In this document: positions 22,243 to 33,807 of the stretch, piece by piece
How positions within the stretch are numbered: position 1 is the stretch's first letter
How the letters are laid out: the number at the start of each line of letters is the position of its first letter
Assembly: GCA_001600455.1 (NCBI GenBank)
Contig: BCKC01000007.1
Location: 363,394 to 427,393 of the forward strand
Direction: 5' to 3'
DNA: 64,000 bases
Origin: Endocalyx cinctus
Taxonomy: Eukaryota > Ascomycota > Sordariomycetes > Amphisphaeriales > Apiosporaceae
Translations under genes and position numbers: made by a program
The notes under the pieces: generated by a model
What the model saw: the letters and a program-made list of their open reading frames with translations, nothing else
Databases searched by the model: none
What the model was told of the DNA's origin: nothing

Positions 22243-23457
22243 TCACCATCTCGAACCACCCCATCGGGCACGGCTCGCCCGGTCATACTCGCGCTGATTA
22301 TACCCGTCCCATTCATTCATCATGCTCCTCGCGTCGCGCTCGCTCCTCGTCTGGTTGCCACTAACCCTATGGCCCTGAAACTCGACCGTCCCGTAGCAGT
22401 TGATCTCTCCACAGATGACGCCGTTTCCGAGAAACTCGATATATCCCCTGTTACTATCCCAAAAGGATATCTCCCCTTCGCTGTTGTCGCGTCCGCGCCA
22501 CGTAAACTCGATACGTCCGTCGTTCGCGCTGTAGGGTCTGCGGGGCAGGCGGATGATACCACTAAACATGCCGAAGTCGTACGCGCCCCAGATGGCGTTC
22601 CCATCGAGCGTGAGGATGAGGGTGAAGTCGTCGCTGGTGTAGCCCCAGTCCTCGAGATCGCCGCATTGAATTTCGTAGCGCCCGTTGATAAGGCCTAGAG
22701 ATTGAGAGCGGCCGGGCGACGGCTTGAAATCTTCGTGCACCTCCTCCTCCTCCTTCACCTCCTCATCATCGTCGTCGTCGTCATAGGTTGGCCGTTGCGA
22801 GCGACCGAGGAGGAATGCACCTCCTCCTCTCCTTGCTGTCTGCTTAGTCCGGGGAGGGCGACTTGTGGTGCTTGGCGCGGGTTCGGACTTGATGGCTTTT
22901 TTCTCCGACTTGATAGCAGGAGCGTCCTTTTTGATCTTGACGGGAGTAGCTTTCGTAGCTTTCGCTGCGGTAGACTTGGGCTTCGAACTGGCCGACTGGC
23001 TCGTCGCAGTCGCCTTGGCCTTCTTCACAGGCGCGGCGGATGCGGCGGCTGCGGCACCACCACTCGGCGCCTTCCTCTTCGTGCCGGCTGTTTTAGTAGC
23101 AGCAGTAGCGGTAGCCCTCTCGGCCTTTTCTTGCTTGGCCCATTTCTTCTTCAGATCGGCCTCCAGCTTGGTGATGTCGCCGGGGACCTTCAGGGCCTGC
23201 TGGTTCAGGGCGTCCAGCAGGCGGGTTTTGGCGACGGCTTTGGTTTTTGAAGGTCGCAGGCCATAATGGAGCAGTTGGGCCTCCCACCAGTGGCTGGTGT
23301 TCGTGTCGCGTTGATGCGACGATTCCACGGGCGGTCGGAGAATAGCTTGGAGCTCGGGAAGCGACGCGCGTGGATGCTTGGATTTGTTGCTCGCTTCGGC
23401 GAGGAAGACGTGGGTGAAAGTGAATAAATCCTTGTCTATGGTTGAATTGGATGCCAT
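22243..23457 (-). CDS. Basic nuclear-type protein with SAP-like N-terminus
   Basis: This is a single exon of 404 aa from an ATG in the motif MASNSTIDKD. Residues about 57-90 (HWWEAQLLHYGLRPSKTKAV, then KTRLLDALNQQ) look like a SAP-type DNA-binding helix pair. Residues about 95-210 form an Ala/Lys-rich, histone-H1-like disordered tract (TKRKAPSGG, KKAKATATS, IKSEKKAIKSE). A poly-Asp/Glu stretch follows, where the DNA is a run of Asp/Glu triplets. The C-terminal 150 residues form a folded domain with repeated aromatic strands: INGRYEIQCGDLEDWG, NAIWGAYDFGMFSGI, IEFTWRGRDNSEG and GEINCYGTVEFQG. I recognise it as a conserved fungal module of unknown function. A chromatin or nuclear role is inferred from composition. 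Confidence 0.85.
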   Translation of the reverse strand: MASNSTIDKDLFTFTHVFLAEASNKSKHPRASLPELQAILRPPVESSHQRDTNTSHWWEAQLLHYGLRPSKTKAVAKTRLLDALNQQALKVPGDITKLEADLKKKWAKQEKAERATATAATKTAGTKRKAPSGGAAAAASAAPVKKAKATATSQSASSKPKSTAAKATKATPVKIKKDAPAIKSEKKAIKSEPAPSTTSRPPRTKQTARRGGGAFLLGRSQRPTYDDDDDDEEVKEEEEVHEDFKPSPGRSQSLGLINGRYEIQCGDLEDWGYTSDDFTLILTLDGNAIWGAYDFGMFSGIIRLPRRPYSANDGRIEFTWRGRDNSEGEISFWDSNRGYIEFLGNGVICGEINCYGTVEFQGHRVSGNQTRSERDARSMMNEWDGYNQREYDRASRARWGGSRW

Positions 23458-24546
23458 TGCGATGACGTCGTGTCTCCGACTAGATTGATTGATTAATTCC
23501 TATTCGGTTTTGGCCGCACTTTCATCCGCAGCTATGCCCGGCTAGCATGACTAATTAACCAGCCGAGGTGGTACTAACTGTGATGGCACATACGATATAG
23601 CAAGACAAAGGCTCGAAGGAATCAGTATATTTATCAAAGATCCTAAAGTTGAAGTAGAAAGGAAAGTACTAAATGACTAAAGTATTCTAAAAAGATACAA
23701 ATACCATTGTATGGCAGGTGCCACTAACCTTTAGCTGAGCCCACCCAAAGTACAGTCCCATTCAAAGTATGTATGCCACGATGCACTGTGCCATGTCATG
23801 CCGTGACAGTTATAGGTTTTCCAACGGAATGGATATATCCTAAAATAGCAAATAATATATTTCAAGACCCGAAATAAAATACCTTAGCTACATATCCCTG
23901 ATCGATCAAGCTCACCCCGGCTCACCCCGGCAGCCCGGCAGCCCGGCAGCCCGGCAGCCCCGGCTCACTCACGGCTCAGGTTAAAGCAGCACCGGCTCAG
24001 GATCACGCACGATAAAGGAAATTGCTGGGGGCAACTTTCGGGTGTGACAATGATCTGTTATTATAGTGACTAAAATGATAGTTTGTTTATTTATATATAA
24101 TATCACATGGGAGACCTTGAGAGAGGGATGGGATTAGATACTCTCCAGGTGCCCCGTTCCTTTTCTCACGTTTCAACTATCTCGTACAACTCTGATGCAT
24201 TTTCGAATACTTCACCAGTCTCTTCGAAGGTGCCATTCTAGTATCCTTCTGATCCTGCTAGGTATGAGGCTATAGTCCTTCGACGCTCCATTAACACTGT
24301 TTCCTACACGGAAGCGGCATCGGTCAGTCCAGACCCGAAGAGAGTGACTTTTAGCTAACAATCCGAATTCTAACATATCTGATCTGGGGCTATGTACAAG
24401 AAATTGGAATTTTCATCGATGCATCGACCTGGTTAGTTTTTATGACGGGCTTCCACCTTTTCTTTTTTTTAATCTCCCTCTAGATATGTACTAGTCAATA
24501 ATCATTCAACCCATGAGAAAACGATCAATAAACTTCGAAAGTGCCT
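23458..24546. other. Intergenic with short GC-rich tandem repeats
   Basis: No gene is seen. CTCACCCCGG occurs twice in tandem (23911-23930) and is followed by CAGCCCGG four times (23931-23963, the last copy with an extra C), an unusual GC-rich island in AT-rich DNA. The rest is the promoter of the SAP-like gene and the 3' flank of the amidohydrolase gene. Confidence 0.6.
23911..23963. repeat. GC-rich tandem repeats (10-bp x2, 8-bp x4)
   Basis: The two repeat types are adjacent and share the CCCGG core. Such minisatellites arise by slippage and vary between strains. Confidence 0.75.
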
Positions 24547-25693
24547 TCATTCCAACTCCAGACCATAGGCTTTAATCGCCGTCCCGCCCCACAACATCTT
24601 CTTTGCCTCATCCTCGTATCCAGCCATCCAGCAGAGACGGTCGACGACGAGCTTCCACTTGATCCATGCCTCGTCACCGACGCCGACGGTGCAGACGGGC
24701 CAGTCGCTCGCGAACATGATCCTGGAAGGGCCGAAGGCGGCCAGTAAGACGGTCATCCAGGGGACCATGGCGTCGAAGATCTCGTCGGCGGGCCGGAGCT
24801 TCAAGGCCTCGGGCATCTCGGCGAACGCTCCCGACAGCTTCATGTACGTCTGACTGCACTTGCTGAGCGTGAACATGGCCGTTCTCCAGGCGATGAAGGA
24901 CGGCGATGTCTGTGTGTTGTATATCTCCAAGTCGGGCTTGCACATGTGGTCTGTCGATTAGGAGAGGGGTGGTTAGATGGTTAGCCTTTAGATGAAATCA
25001 ATTTGTTGAAAAAGGAAAAGAAAAAAAAAACGTACTGATAATGAAAACAACTTTCTCCTCCTCTTTCTCGACGCCTTCATGCGCACGATCGATCATTTCG
25101 ACCATCTCCTCGAGCTGAATCCTTCCTCTAGAATGCTGATCCACGCCCAAGTCAAAAACGAACCCCAACCGACCCAGCAACTTCAAGCTCTGGATGAACT
25201 CCTCCGTCAACATGGTCCCGTTCGGCTTATCCTGAAGAAGATACCTGAAGCCCCTAACCTTCTTCCAGGCCTCCTCCCCGGCCTCCTTCTTAACGAGGTC
25301 GAGATACTTCTGCAGCGCCTCCGGTCCGCTCGGCATCGGCGCCCAGGGGATCATGGCGGCGCAGAGGCTCGCGTCCTCGGCCGCGTGTCCCTCGCCCTCG
25401 CGCGGCTCGCCCGAAATGATCCGCTTGACCCACGATACCTCCTGAAGCGGGAACTCCCAGCCGGACCCGTCGCGGACGCCGGCCTCGAGGTCCTGCTTGC
25501 GGTCCGTCTCGATGAAGACGAAGGCCCGCGGTATCCCGGCCGTCGCCACGCGGTAATCCTCCACAGAATGCTGCTTGGCGAGGGGGTGGTCGGGCTTGAA
25601 CCACGCTAGCGTCTCCATCTCCGACTCTGGGTACAAGTGGATGTGAGAATCGATGATGGGGATGGAACTCGCTGCTTCTTCGGATGACGCCAT
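24547..25693 (-). CDS. Amidohydrolase-family lactonase (metal-dependent hydrolase)
   Basis: Exons are 25693-25036 and 24950-24547, with an 85-nt intron (donor GTACGT, acceptor GACAG), encoding 353 aa. The N-terminus IPIIDSHIHLYPESE provides the HxH metal-binding motif of the amidohydrolase_2 TIM barrel. FIINHMCKPDLEI gives a further ligand His across the splice, and MFASDWPVCTVG gives the conserved Asp late in the barrel. Relatives include 2-pyrone-4,6-dicarboxylate hydrolase and fungal proteins annotated as L-rhamnono-gamma-lactonase. I favour a sugar-lactonase-like role but the substrate is unproven. No signal peptide is visible, so it is probably cytosolic. All expected metal ligands that I can place are intact. 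Confidence 0.9.
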
Positions 25694-26508
25694 GATTATT
25701 GATTTTTATTTTTTGTACTCTTTCTTTGTTGCCTGTCTATCTCATAAATACCCAAAGCGTTGAATTGCCGTGTAGATATTAAAAACAAAAGCTCTCTTGG
25801 GTACTGAGTATTCGGCCAGATCTTATAATCTTGGAACGAAAATAAAAACCTAAATAAAGGAATGAAAGATATATTTCAATTCGAAATTCAATAACTTAAG
25901 GAGATACCTTCGACTTAAGATTATCAATATGAAACTTCAATATGAAACAATAACCTTCCAAAAAAGATGTTTGTTTTCGTTAAGAGTAGCTGTTCAACGG
26001 TCGGATAGCACGTCGAAGTAGCTACCCCGCCGTGCTTGTTTAATACTGCAGTCTCCTGAAATCTTTCATGCGGTGTAGCGGTCTCCACCGTGCTAAGCGT
26101 CTATCTTGTCTATCATATTTATTATGCATAGTGATATCAGATCATTCGTCCGAGTACCGATATGAAGATCCATAGATGGTAGGTATTTGTTTGTTTATTT
26201 GTTTTTGTTGATATATACAACGATAATTATACTTATTATCGTCCTCTCGTATTTTTAACTGTTGACGATTGGAGCCACGATATCAGGAAAAGTCAGATAT
26301 TACGAAATGGATCATGAAAGAAGTCATAAACTTGAGTGGTTTAAACATGGTTATTTTCATTCGTCACTCCATCTACGTGATACATTTACTCTCTCTAAGT
26401 AATTTAAGAATATCCCGGTAAACACCGACCCTAATCCCAGTTAAAGCTTGCTTTATTTCTTTAAACTATAGGTAAATGGAATCACGTTGATCCCTTGATC
26501 ACGACTTC
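25694..26508. other. Intergenic
   Basis: AT-rich, with no gene seen. It is the promoter region of the amidohydrolase gene and the 3' flank of GET3, and includes a TTTGTT repeat run near 26190-26205. Confidence 0.5.
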
Positions 26509-27165
26509 TTACTCAGGCGGCACGTAGGGATGAATCAGCATCTCGCTGAACTTCTCAAGCTTTTCCTTACCCCGGACTTCTTCCACCAACAGAGGCATCC
26601 TTACGACGTTAAACTCGTCGTAGAGCTCCTCGATCTGGTCGAGGTATTTCTTTTGCATCTTTCTCCGCGCGTTACACTGATCGCAATTGCTGCCCGCCTT
26701 AGGGAAGAGAAGCTGGTTGACGACGATGCAGTGCGTGTCGATACTATAGCTGCCCAGCTCCTGGATCATACGCTCCGTCTCGTACAAGCTCAGAAACTCG
26801 GCAATACACACGCAAACGAACGTTGTCATATTCTCGTCCTTAAACTGTGTGTTTACCTCCGAAATAGTTTGACGCAGACTTTCTAACTTCTCCATCATCT
26901 CGCCGAGATTTTGACCGTTAGGCAGCGTCCCGCTAGAGCCAAGGAATCCGTTTAAGAGAGGTCCGTATTGGGAGGAAAGCTGAGAAAGCTTCGCGAGCGC
27001 TTTCTCGAGAACCGAGGGAAATTGTAAGAAACGAAGTGTGTGGCCGGTAGGTGCGGTATCGAATATGATGACTTCGTACGAGAGAGATTTAACTTGTTTC
27101 AAAACTTCGGCGAACGACATGGCTTCATCTATACCTGGTATCTATAGAGAAATCATTAGTCATGA

Positions 27166-27207
<42 letters not shown>

Positions 27208-27633
27208 TGGTGGCGTTAAGACGAGGAATATAAGAGAAGAGAAACCTACGGCGAATGCTAAATCCTGCATCATACCTCCCATGCCACCCATAGAAGGGTC
27301 GGCCTCTTCACCCTGGCCGGCGAGTAAATCCTGAATGCTTCCGTTCGGGTCGATTTCCATAGCGCTTAAGTTGGTAAATCCATCTATCAAGCGCGCCTCC
27401 TTGCCGAATTTCTGGGAAAAGGCGTCTGACAGATTGTGGGCGGGGTCGGTAGAGATGAGCAGTACGGATCGTCGCACTTTGGCAAGTTGAATAGCGAGAG
27501 AACACGACGTAGTAGTCTTTCCGACACCACCTTTACCACCGACGAAGATCCATCGTAACGTTTTCTGGTCTAGGATAGACTGGAGAGTCGGTTCGTAAAT
27601 GTCATCGTCGGCAGAGATGACGGCGGTGGACAT
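26509..27633 (-). CDS. GET3: ATPase GET3 / ASNA1 (tail-anchored protein targeting)
   Basis: Exons are 27633-27250 and 27141-26509, with a 108-nt intron (donor GTAGGT, acceptor TATAG), encoding 338 aa, the usual family length. The family's deviant P-loop [10 protein letters not shown] is at about 34-43. [15 protein letters not shown] provides the switch and client-binding elements, and the zinc CxxC motif of the dimer interface is [15 protein letters not shown]. The exon junction restores the conserved [15 protein letters not shown]. Get3 binds newly made tail-anchored membrane proteins in the cytosol and delivers them to the Get1/Get2 receptor at the ER. The start is [11 protein letters not shown]; the longer frame upstream begins without an ATG-led homologous sequence. 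The intron contains a long (TA)n microsatellite. Confidence 0.97.
27168..27203. repeat. (TA)n microsatellite inside the GET3 intron
   Basis: An uninterrupted TA dinucleotide run of about 17 units lies within the 27142-27249 intron, between branch region and donor. Length variation between strains is likely. Confidence 0.9.
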
Positions 27634-28727
27634 GGTGGGCAAAATTATGTTTAGAAATGAGTGTAAAACGAGAGTATATAAAATAGTAGAAATGAGTTTC
27701 GAACAGAAAGGAGTAGGATTAGAATGAGTATCGGTGATGTAAATGCAAATAGGTGGTAACAAGGTCGAGATGCGAATTATGTTTAGTCGTAGACACTTAT
27801 GGAACCGTAAAGTGCCCCGCGACGTCGCCTTGGTGGGGTTCAAAAGTAGCCTAAGCTCCCTAAAAATACTTCCAACGTTGCAAGGTTAGTACCGAATTAG
27901 GTACATAATACGGTACCAAGCCAGAAAGGCAGCGAGCTATCTTGAAGTGGTCTGTGCATAATAATAGAAATAATATAGAAATTATATAGTACACCGCAGT
28001 CACCGATATTTGTAGGAATAATGTCAGGGGTAGAACAAATTAATATCCATGAATATAACCCGATAAATAGGTTTTACAGCAGGGATTAGGTACTCAATGT
28101 GTACTTGAGCACGCCGCTTCAAACCGAATCCTAACCTGAGCTTAACCTGAGTTAGATCCGGAACTGAACATACCATAAAAATAAAAATTTACATAAATCC
28201 TTTCTCCAGGAATAACTTTTAACGTGTAAGAGATTGGTGTGAGATAGGTTTCTTATGGAGTATTTGATAACATAGATTAATGCTTAAGGAGGGAAGTTTT
28301 TGAGAGGAGGCTTGAGGAGGCTCGAATATAGACTAAGATAGAATGATATGATGACGATGGATAATCGCACCTGGCGACAGCTGCACCTGGCACCCCACAT
28401 CAACATATAAGTAGATAGTTCGTCGCGTGCTTAGCACACGTCAGAAACAACAATAATCTCAACTTCTGTCACCTTAATTTTTCTAACCATCACCAATTGT
28501 GATATACCAATTTAAAAAAAAAAAAAAGAAATATCCTAAATAGTTATATCTACACTAAAGTAAGCGCCGTTTCTTTATTTATTCCGACTAATAACCGCCT
28601 TCCCCCGACTTAATTGCCGTTAAAATCTTTAATCGGTATTCTTCAAGCGCTAATCCACGTGATTACAAATGTTTTTCTTCTTTTTCCTTGATCATGTGCA
28701 TAGAGCTAGACGTTTGGTAACCGTCTG
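27634..28727. other. Intergenic
   Basis: AT-rich with no gene seen. GET3 promoter lies at the left end; a poly-A run occurs near 28514-28527. Confidence 0.5.
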
Positions 28728-29623
28728 TTATGGAAGCTCTCTGGGCGGGTTGTTATATATTCCTTCCATTTCAAAAATCTCGCGGTTCGGCATGTCTGGT
28801 TTATGATGCTCATAAGTATACGCCATCATGTTGTCTCTTGGGGTATTATCCTGCGGTCGGTATTGCTCGGTGCCGGTCTTTGCGTCTCTCTTCTTCATAA
28901 ACCTCGCCCAGATGCACCACGCAACGAACCCTACGGCAACTAGAGTTGCCACCACAGACCCTACGGCGATGCCTGCGACGGCCCCACCGCTCACTGTTTG
29001 AGAACTTCCTTTTTGGGACGAAGTTGATGCTGGTGAGTTGATCGGCGTCGTTTGCGACGATTCACTTGGCGTTGTTGTCGGCATGGTAGTGGGTCTAGGG
29101 GTGGTGCTCGTGGTGATCGGGCTTGGTGTCGAAGTTGTCGTGAGTCGGGAAGACGTAGGAGATTTTGGTTCGATGATATAGACATAATGCGATATGCATG
29201 AAGCTTCCTGTGCACCCGCTTCATACAAAGCGAGGTAGAATTCAGGGTTATCCGTCTGGGCGTTTAATCCCAGTGTATCCACCTGCCACTCGTAGCTCGT
29301 GTCGTTGGTAGGTTCTGTAAGCCAGAAAGTGAGTAAATGTGATGCTCATGAATAGTGTAAAATGACATCGCCATCACTGCCTGCGTACCGAAAATGATGT
29401 AACTACTCGTACTCGTGTGATCGTTGGGAGTAAACACGAGCTTGAGGAGGGCGTCGGTAAAGTTCATATGCCACTGAATCTGGACCGTGTCGCCGATGTG
29501 CCAGGTCGGCGACTCAATCGAGTCGTCTGGTGGACCGGGTTTGTCAAATCCAAATCCAGGATATTCGACAGCCCGTGCTTTCCCAAAAGCGAGGGCAACT
29601 GCGAACAGTCTTCTGGATAGCAT
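28728..29623 (-). CDS. Single-pass type I membrane protein with Ser/Thr-rich ectodomain
   Basis: Exons are 29623-29389 and 29314-28728, with a 74-nt intron (donor GTACGC, acceptor TACAG), encoding 273 aa. A signal peptide (MLSRRLFAVALAFGKARA) precedes an ectodomain of about 110 residues with WHIGDTVQIQWHMNF and NDTSYEWQVDTLGL. These resemble the beta-sandwich ectodomains common in fungal membrane proteins. A Thr/Ser/Pro mucin-like stalk follows, then one membrane helix (GGAVAGIAVGSVVATLVAVG region), a basic stop (RFMKKRDAK) and a cytoplasmic tail of about 60 residues. The design matches stress-sensor-like or adhesion-like surface proteins. No ligand or partner can be named. Confidence 0.88.
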
Positions 29624-30742
29624 CGCGGGCTAGTCGGGGACTATCGTCGCTCGAAAAGGTAAAGGCGAGGGACGGAGGAGGCTCTAGGGATGAGAGGGGC
29701 TGCTGCAGTGACCAGTATCTTTTATATGTATTTTCAGCTGGGATTTACTTAGGATATTATGCCCAATCATCGAGTTGCCGGTCTTGATCCATTCTTAGGG
29801 GTGTTGAGGGTGGTCTCGATAGGAGTATTTGGCCAATCACGAGGCTGAGCATGCAACGCCACTGGCGCCATGAAGGAGAATTATTGGCCGATGTTGTCTC
29901 AGGGGATTCTGCGCGACGGTGGTACCAAAATTCGCTCCCGACAGAGCCTACTGCAAAATGCCCCCAACCCGCGCTAGAGATTCTATATCATCGATACGCA
30001 AAGTAAAGTGGCGTTTCGGTTTATTTTTAATCATCTTTGGTTCGTCTTTTATCGGGGTGGTTTAGCTCGGGAATGTATAGTGAAAGACTACCGTAGTAAG
30101 AAGGACAATTACGTTTACGAAGAGCGGCCAAGTCCGTTTTACTAAGATATCCAGATTATTAAACAAGGGAGTTGTTATAATGATAATAAGGCTAGTACAT
30201 TTCTGGGGTACGTAACGTGCTTAAAGCAAGATGAAAATTCGTCGGAAATGCGAGGTATTGTGTCACGTAAGATGGATAAGGAGTAGGAAGCAGGCAGAAC
30301 GCCTAATAGCCCAAGTATCATGCAGCCCAGCCGAGGCTTAAATAGGTTCGCAGCATGCATTCTTTATAAGCCTCGAGCATTGCAAAAACTCTTACAAGAT
30401 ACTTGTGTAAATAAGAAGAGAAATAAATAAAAGGGCACCTCTCGAAGAAGTCTATCCTTATGTACTCGAAATCCTTGTAAACCCACCGGAGCTGTAAAAC
30501 CTACTATGGGCTGTATGGGGTCATTAAATGAGTCTTCCCCGCTAAGGGAACCCCAGTTAGACGTCATGGAAACTGAAATTTGAAGAACAAACATGTTCAT
30601 CAAGTAGCATTCGAAGCATGATGATTTACCTTTCCTTCAGACTGTGAATAGATTAATCCAAATCTATCGGTATACTCGAGGCAACAGCCAGACATGATGA
30701 TCATTAGTTATCTATAGTTTACCCCCTCCTCCCCCGTCTCTT
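29624..30742. other. Intergenic
   Basis: No gene is supported. Minus frames of 61 and 79 codons at 30175-30360 and 30364-30603 have no family signature. Confidence 0.45.
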
Positions 30743-31285
30743 TCAAGATCCCCAACTCGCATAATCAAGTTTATCCCAATGTACCACCTCAACACCAAAA
30801 TTCACCACTCCTTTCTCCCTTAATAATCTGATAACGTCTTTACATATCCGCGTCCACGTCTCCAAATCCCCCCTTTCCGGGTCGAAGCTTCTCGTCTCGT
30901 TATACATGACGAGCATAAACGTCGGCACCACCACGTCGTCACCGGAAGGAACGCGTCGGCGACGGTCTGCGCCCTCCAAGTGGATGTTCCACGCGTTTTG
31001 CGTCGTCGTCGTCGTCGTCAACGCGAGCTCCCCAACTTTCCTCACGTCGTCCTGTAGCTCGACGAACGTGACTTGCGCATCCCCCTGCAGCGTCCGCTGA
31101 CCGTCGCGCTCCGCGTTCCAAGGCGAGAGATCGGGTGGGTAACACGTCCTGTTCTGCGTCGAGGAGGCGTACGGTTCTACGTTCGAAGCCGTCATCCAAG
31201 CTTCACGTCTTCCCATCTTACTGATACCGCCGCTTCCGTGGTTTCCGCCGATGGCGAGAGGGAACGTTTGCGACTTGTTGATCAT
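30743..31285 (-). CDS. Hypothetical fungal protein
   Basis: A single exon of 180 aa starts at an ATG at 31285 (MINKSQTFPLAIGGNHG). Codon usage is GC-rich compared with the flanks and a pyrimidine-rich leader lies upstream, both supporting a real gene. The C-terminal half looks folded: VPTFMLVMYNETRSFDPERG, then TWTRICKDVIRLLREKGVVN and EVVHWDKLDYASWGS. A TTTTTT run comes from GAC/GTC triplet slippage at about 31001-31019. There is no signal peptide or membrane segment. I do not recognise the family. Confidence 0.65.
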   Translation of the reverse strand: MINKSQTFPLAIGGNHGSGGISKMGRREAWMTASNVEPYASSTQNRTCYPPDLSPWNAERDGQRTLQGDAQVTFVELQDDVRKVGELALTTTTTTQNAWNIHLEGADRRRRVPSGDDVVVPTFMLVMYNETRSFDPERGDLETWTRICKDVIRLLREKGVVNFGVEVVHWDKLDYASWGS

Positions 31286-32670
31286 GCTGATGTGATTTTT
31301 TCTTTCTCTCTCTTTATCGTCTTCTCTTGATTTTCGTATCTTGTCCTTCTACGGAATATGATGTCTTTAAGGAGGCAGAGAGAGCGATGCTTTCGTTTTT
31401 CTCCTTCGTCGTAAAATACCCACACAGCCTATAGCTGTTATATGCAAGTCCTCGAGAGAAGTGGGTAGCGGTAATTTAATTCGTTTGAGTTTTCCTTTCG
31501 TTCTTTTTTCTTTCTTTCATAAGTCTTCTTGTCTCTTGTCGTGCCAAAGTCAATAAACAGAAAAGAAAGGGTTCGCGTCCCTTATAAATATGAGCTGCTT
31601 TATTTTTTCGCGGCGGCGTCATCTGCAGTAAGGGAATGTTTAATTAGATAAGACATTTCCTAAAAGGGCTTACTGGTTTTTACGTTGTCGATCTATCTAA
31701 GACATCTAAAGTCCACCCACATACTGTATGCAGATATAGTAGTTTCTACGTCCAAACCAGTTCCTGCTGACGGCGCCGGGAATAACTTCTGAATCATAAG
31801 CTGAAGGTTATCTTCAGATGCCGTGAATCATTTACTCTGTACTAATGACCAACGAGAAATATGCAAGGCTAGCACCTAGGCAGTTATTTGCTGGATTTAC
31901 TTTTACCTTGCCTACCATCTTACCAAAAGGAAATTACTGAGAATGGGGTTCTGGGGTGCACTTGGAGTTGATTATGTTAGAGCTATTAATATCAGATTAA
32001 ATAGGGTGTGGCAAGTGGTATAGTCACGGCATCAAGTCACCTCTAACAATACCCCAAACCTCGTGATCACGGGGAATTGGACATGAATGTCACGACACTC
32101 TTCATAAGTAAATATGACCTTATTTCATATTCTCTATAGACATGTTTGCCACAGCGAGCACTACAATGTCTAGATAAATTTAATAGCTATCTCAAGCGGT
32201 GGTAGTCACTGTGCTGGTCTTCATCGGATAAAGCACTCTATGTTCAGAGTAATTTCAGAAGGAAATTTTGCCATGAATCACAGTGCCCTTAATATATAAA
32301 CAGCCCTATATCTCGCGGAAATCTAGTACTTCTATATGTAAATACAATAACATAGAACGTCTTTGTCTTCCTGTAGTTTGATTAGCACTCTGTTTCAGTA
32401 GTTCAGTGAACAGTAAGTTATCCAAATATTCCCATATTATAGGTATCTCGTAAGTATGTCTTCGTAAGAAGGGGGTAAATAAATACATAAAAGTCAACAT
32501 CATCTCCTTCAAGTCCAAAGTACACCCCATTTTACCCATCACGACAACATAACTTCAGAGAAAGGAGACTCTCTAGCAGGCGAAACGAGGAAAAGCAAAC
32601 CCGAAAGTTTACATCGTCTTCTCTATGGCCGAAGATCCACTACGAATATATCTCTTGCTCCTCATATTCC
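31286..32670. other. Intergenic between divergent genes
   Basis: This region should hold promoters in both directions. CT-rich runs lie near 31301-31330 and 31491-31525. No further gene is seen; the minus frame 32306-32542 lacks a signature. Confidence 0.45.
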
Positions 32671-33333
32671 ATGGAAAATTCCGTCTTTCCCGCACCCACC
32701 AACACGGTTATCATTTCCCCCGGCATCATCATCACCTCGACAGTTCCTGAGCCTGATACGCTACCATCTAGTACAAGTAGCGCAACTACTATACCCGACA
32801 CAACACCCACGTACCCCATGCCTGACCCACCCGCTACACCTCCCCCTGGGTCAAACACACCTGTCCCTGCTGATCCCAAGAACACGGAACCAGAGCCCGA
32901 CAGCAAATTCTGGGTCATGCCCGCCGTGAGCGCCATCGTTTCCTTCTTCGTCATCTTCTCGATAGCCATAGCGATGTTCATGTGGCGGAGGAAAAGAATA
33001 CAGCGGAGAAAATGCCACGACGTAGAACACCGCGCTCTACAGCTGAATAGCATCGTGGAATACGGTCAAGATGTACAAGCTCATAATGTTGAAATCGAAA
33101 GTACGGGACGTAAGATTCGAAGGTGGGGTCCTAATGTAGTAACGTCGTCTGTCTGGCAGTCCGTCGAGCCCGGGCCGTCGTCTCCGGCGGCCGTGAGGAA
33201 TGATGAGAGCACCGGTCCCGCTACGCAAATGGAAGAGGGAGATAAAGCACAAAAGAAGAACTTTCGTCAAGTGAGCGTGTCGCGACCTGTGGACTGTCGA
33301 TACAAGCCCCGGGGTGGAAAGGGTAAGAAATAA
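32671..33333 (+). CDS. Single-pass membrane protein with Pro/Thr-rich N-terminus
   Basis: A single exon encodes 220 aa. The N-terminal 78 residues are Pro/Thr/Ser-rich with no signal peptide (MENSVFPAPTNTVIISPG...). A strong membrane helix follows (WVMPAVSAIVSFFVIFSIAI, then AMFMW), then an RRKRIQRRK stop-transfer and a basic cytoplasmic tail of about 115 residues. With positive charges after the helix, the N-terminus should lie outside (type III). Part of an N-terminal exon could be missing, but I found no upstream exon with a signal peptide. No family is recognised; it resembles other fungal single-pass surface proteins. Confidence 0.7.
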   Translation: MENSVFPAPTNTVIISPGIIITSTVPEPDTLPSSTSSATTIPDTTPTYPMPDPPATPPPGSNTPVPADPKNTEPEPDSKFWVMPAVSAIVSFFVIFSIAIAMFMWRRKRIQRRKCHDVEHRALQLNSIVEYGQDVQAHNVEIESTGRKIRRWGPNVVTSSVWQSVEPGPSSPAAVRNDESTGPATQMEEGDKAQKKNFRQVSVSRPVDCRYKPRGGKGKK

Positions 33334-33807
33334 CGATGATGAAGCCGGTTAAGATATACCTGCCTGGCTTCTAGAATAAATCAGTGTGAAATAAGATTTG
33401 AAAGATACCTTTACCTCAGTAATGTAGTAAAAGAAACGTAAGTACTTAATGATATGGGAACCAACAGGATATCATCAATGTTTGTGGATTCTCTTCAACG
33501 AGAGTATATCATACAACCCTTATTCGACTTAAAAGTACATACATATTATATACGATTAGTAACCCCGTGGAAAACCGATGGGAGAAAAACAAGAGAATAA
33601 GAAAAAATAAAGAGATTATTCAAAGTTAACCAGTTTGCTTTTCTCCGGTACTTTGCCCTATTGATTTTTCCCTTTTAAGATTAGATGACCAACACCGGGC
33701 CGTGATTATTGAAGACGCCTTCTTTCCCATTCAAATATCAACATCGCTTTCGTTTCACATTCCAAGTCTGCTCAGAAAATATCCAGTTCCATCTTCCGTC
33801 GTGCTCT
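33334..33807. other. Intergenic between convergent genes
   Basis: AT-rich shared 3' flank; no gene seen. Confidence 0.5.
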
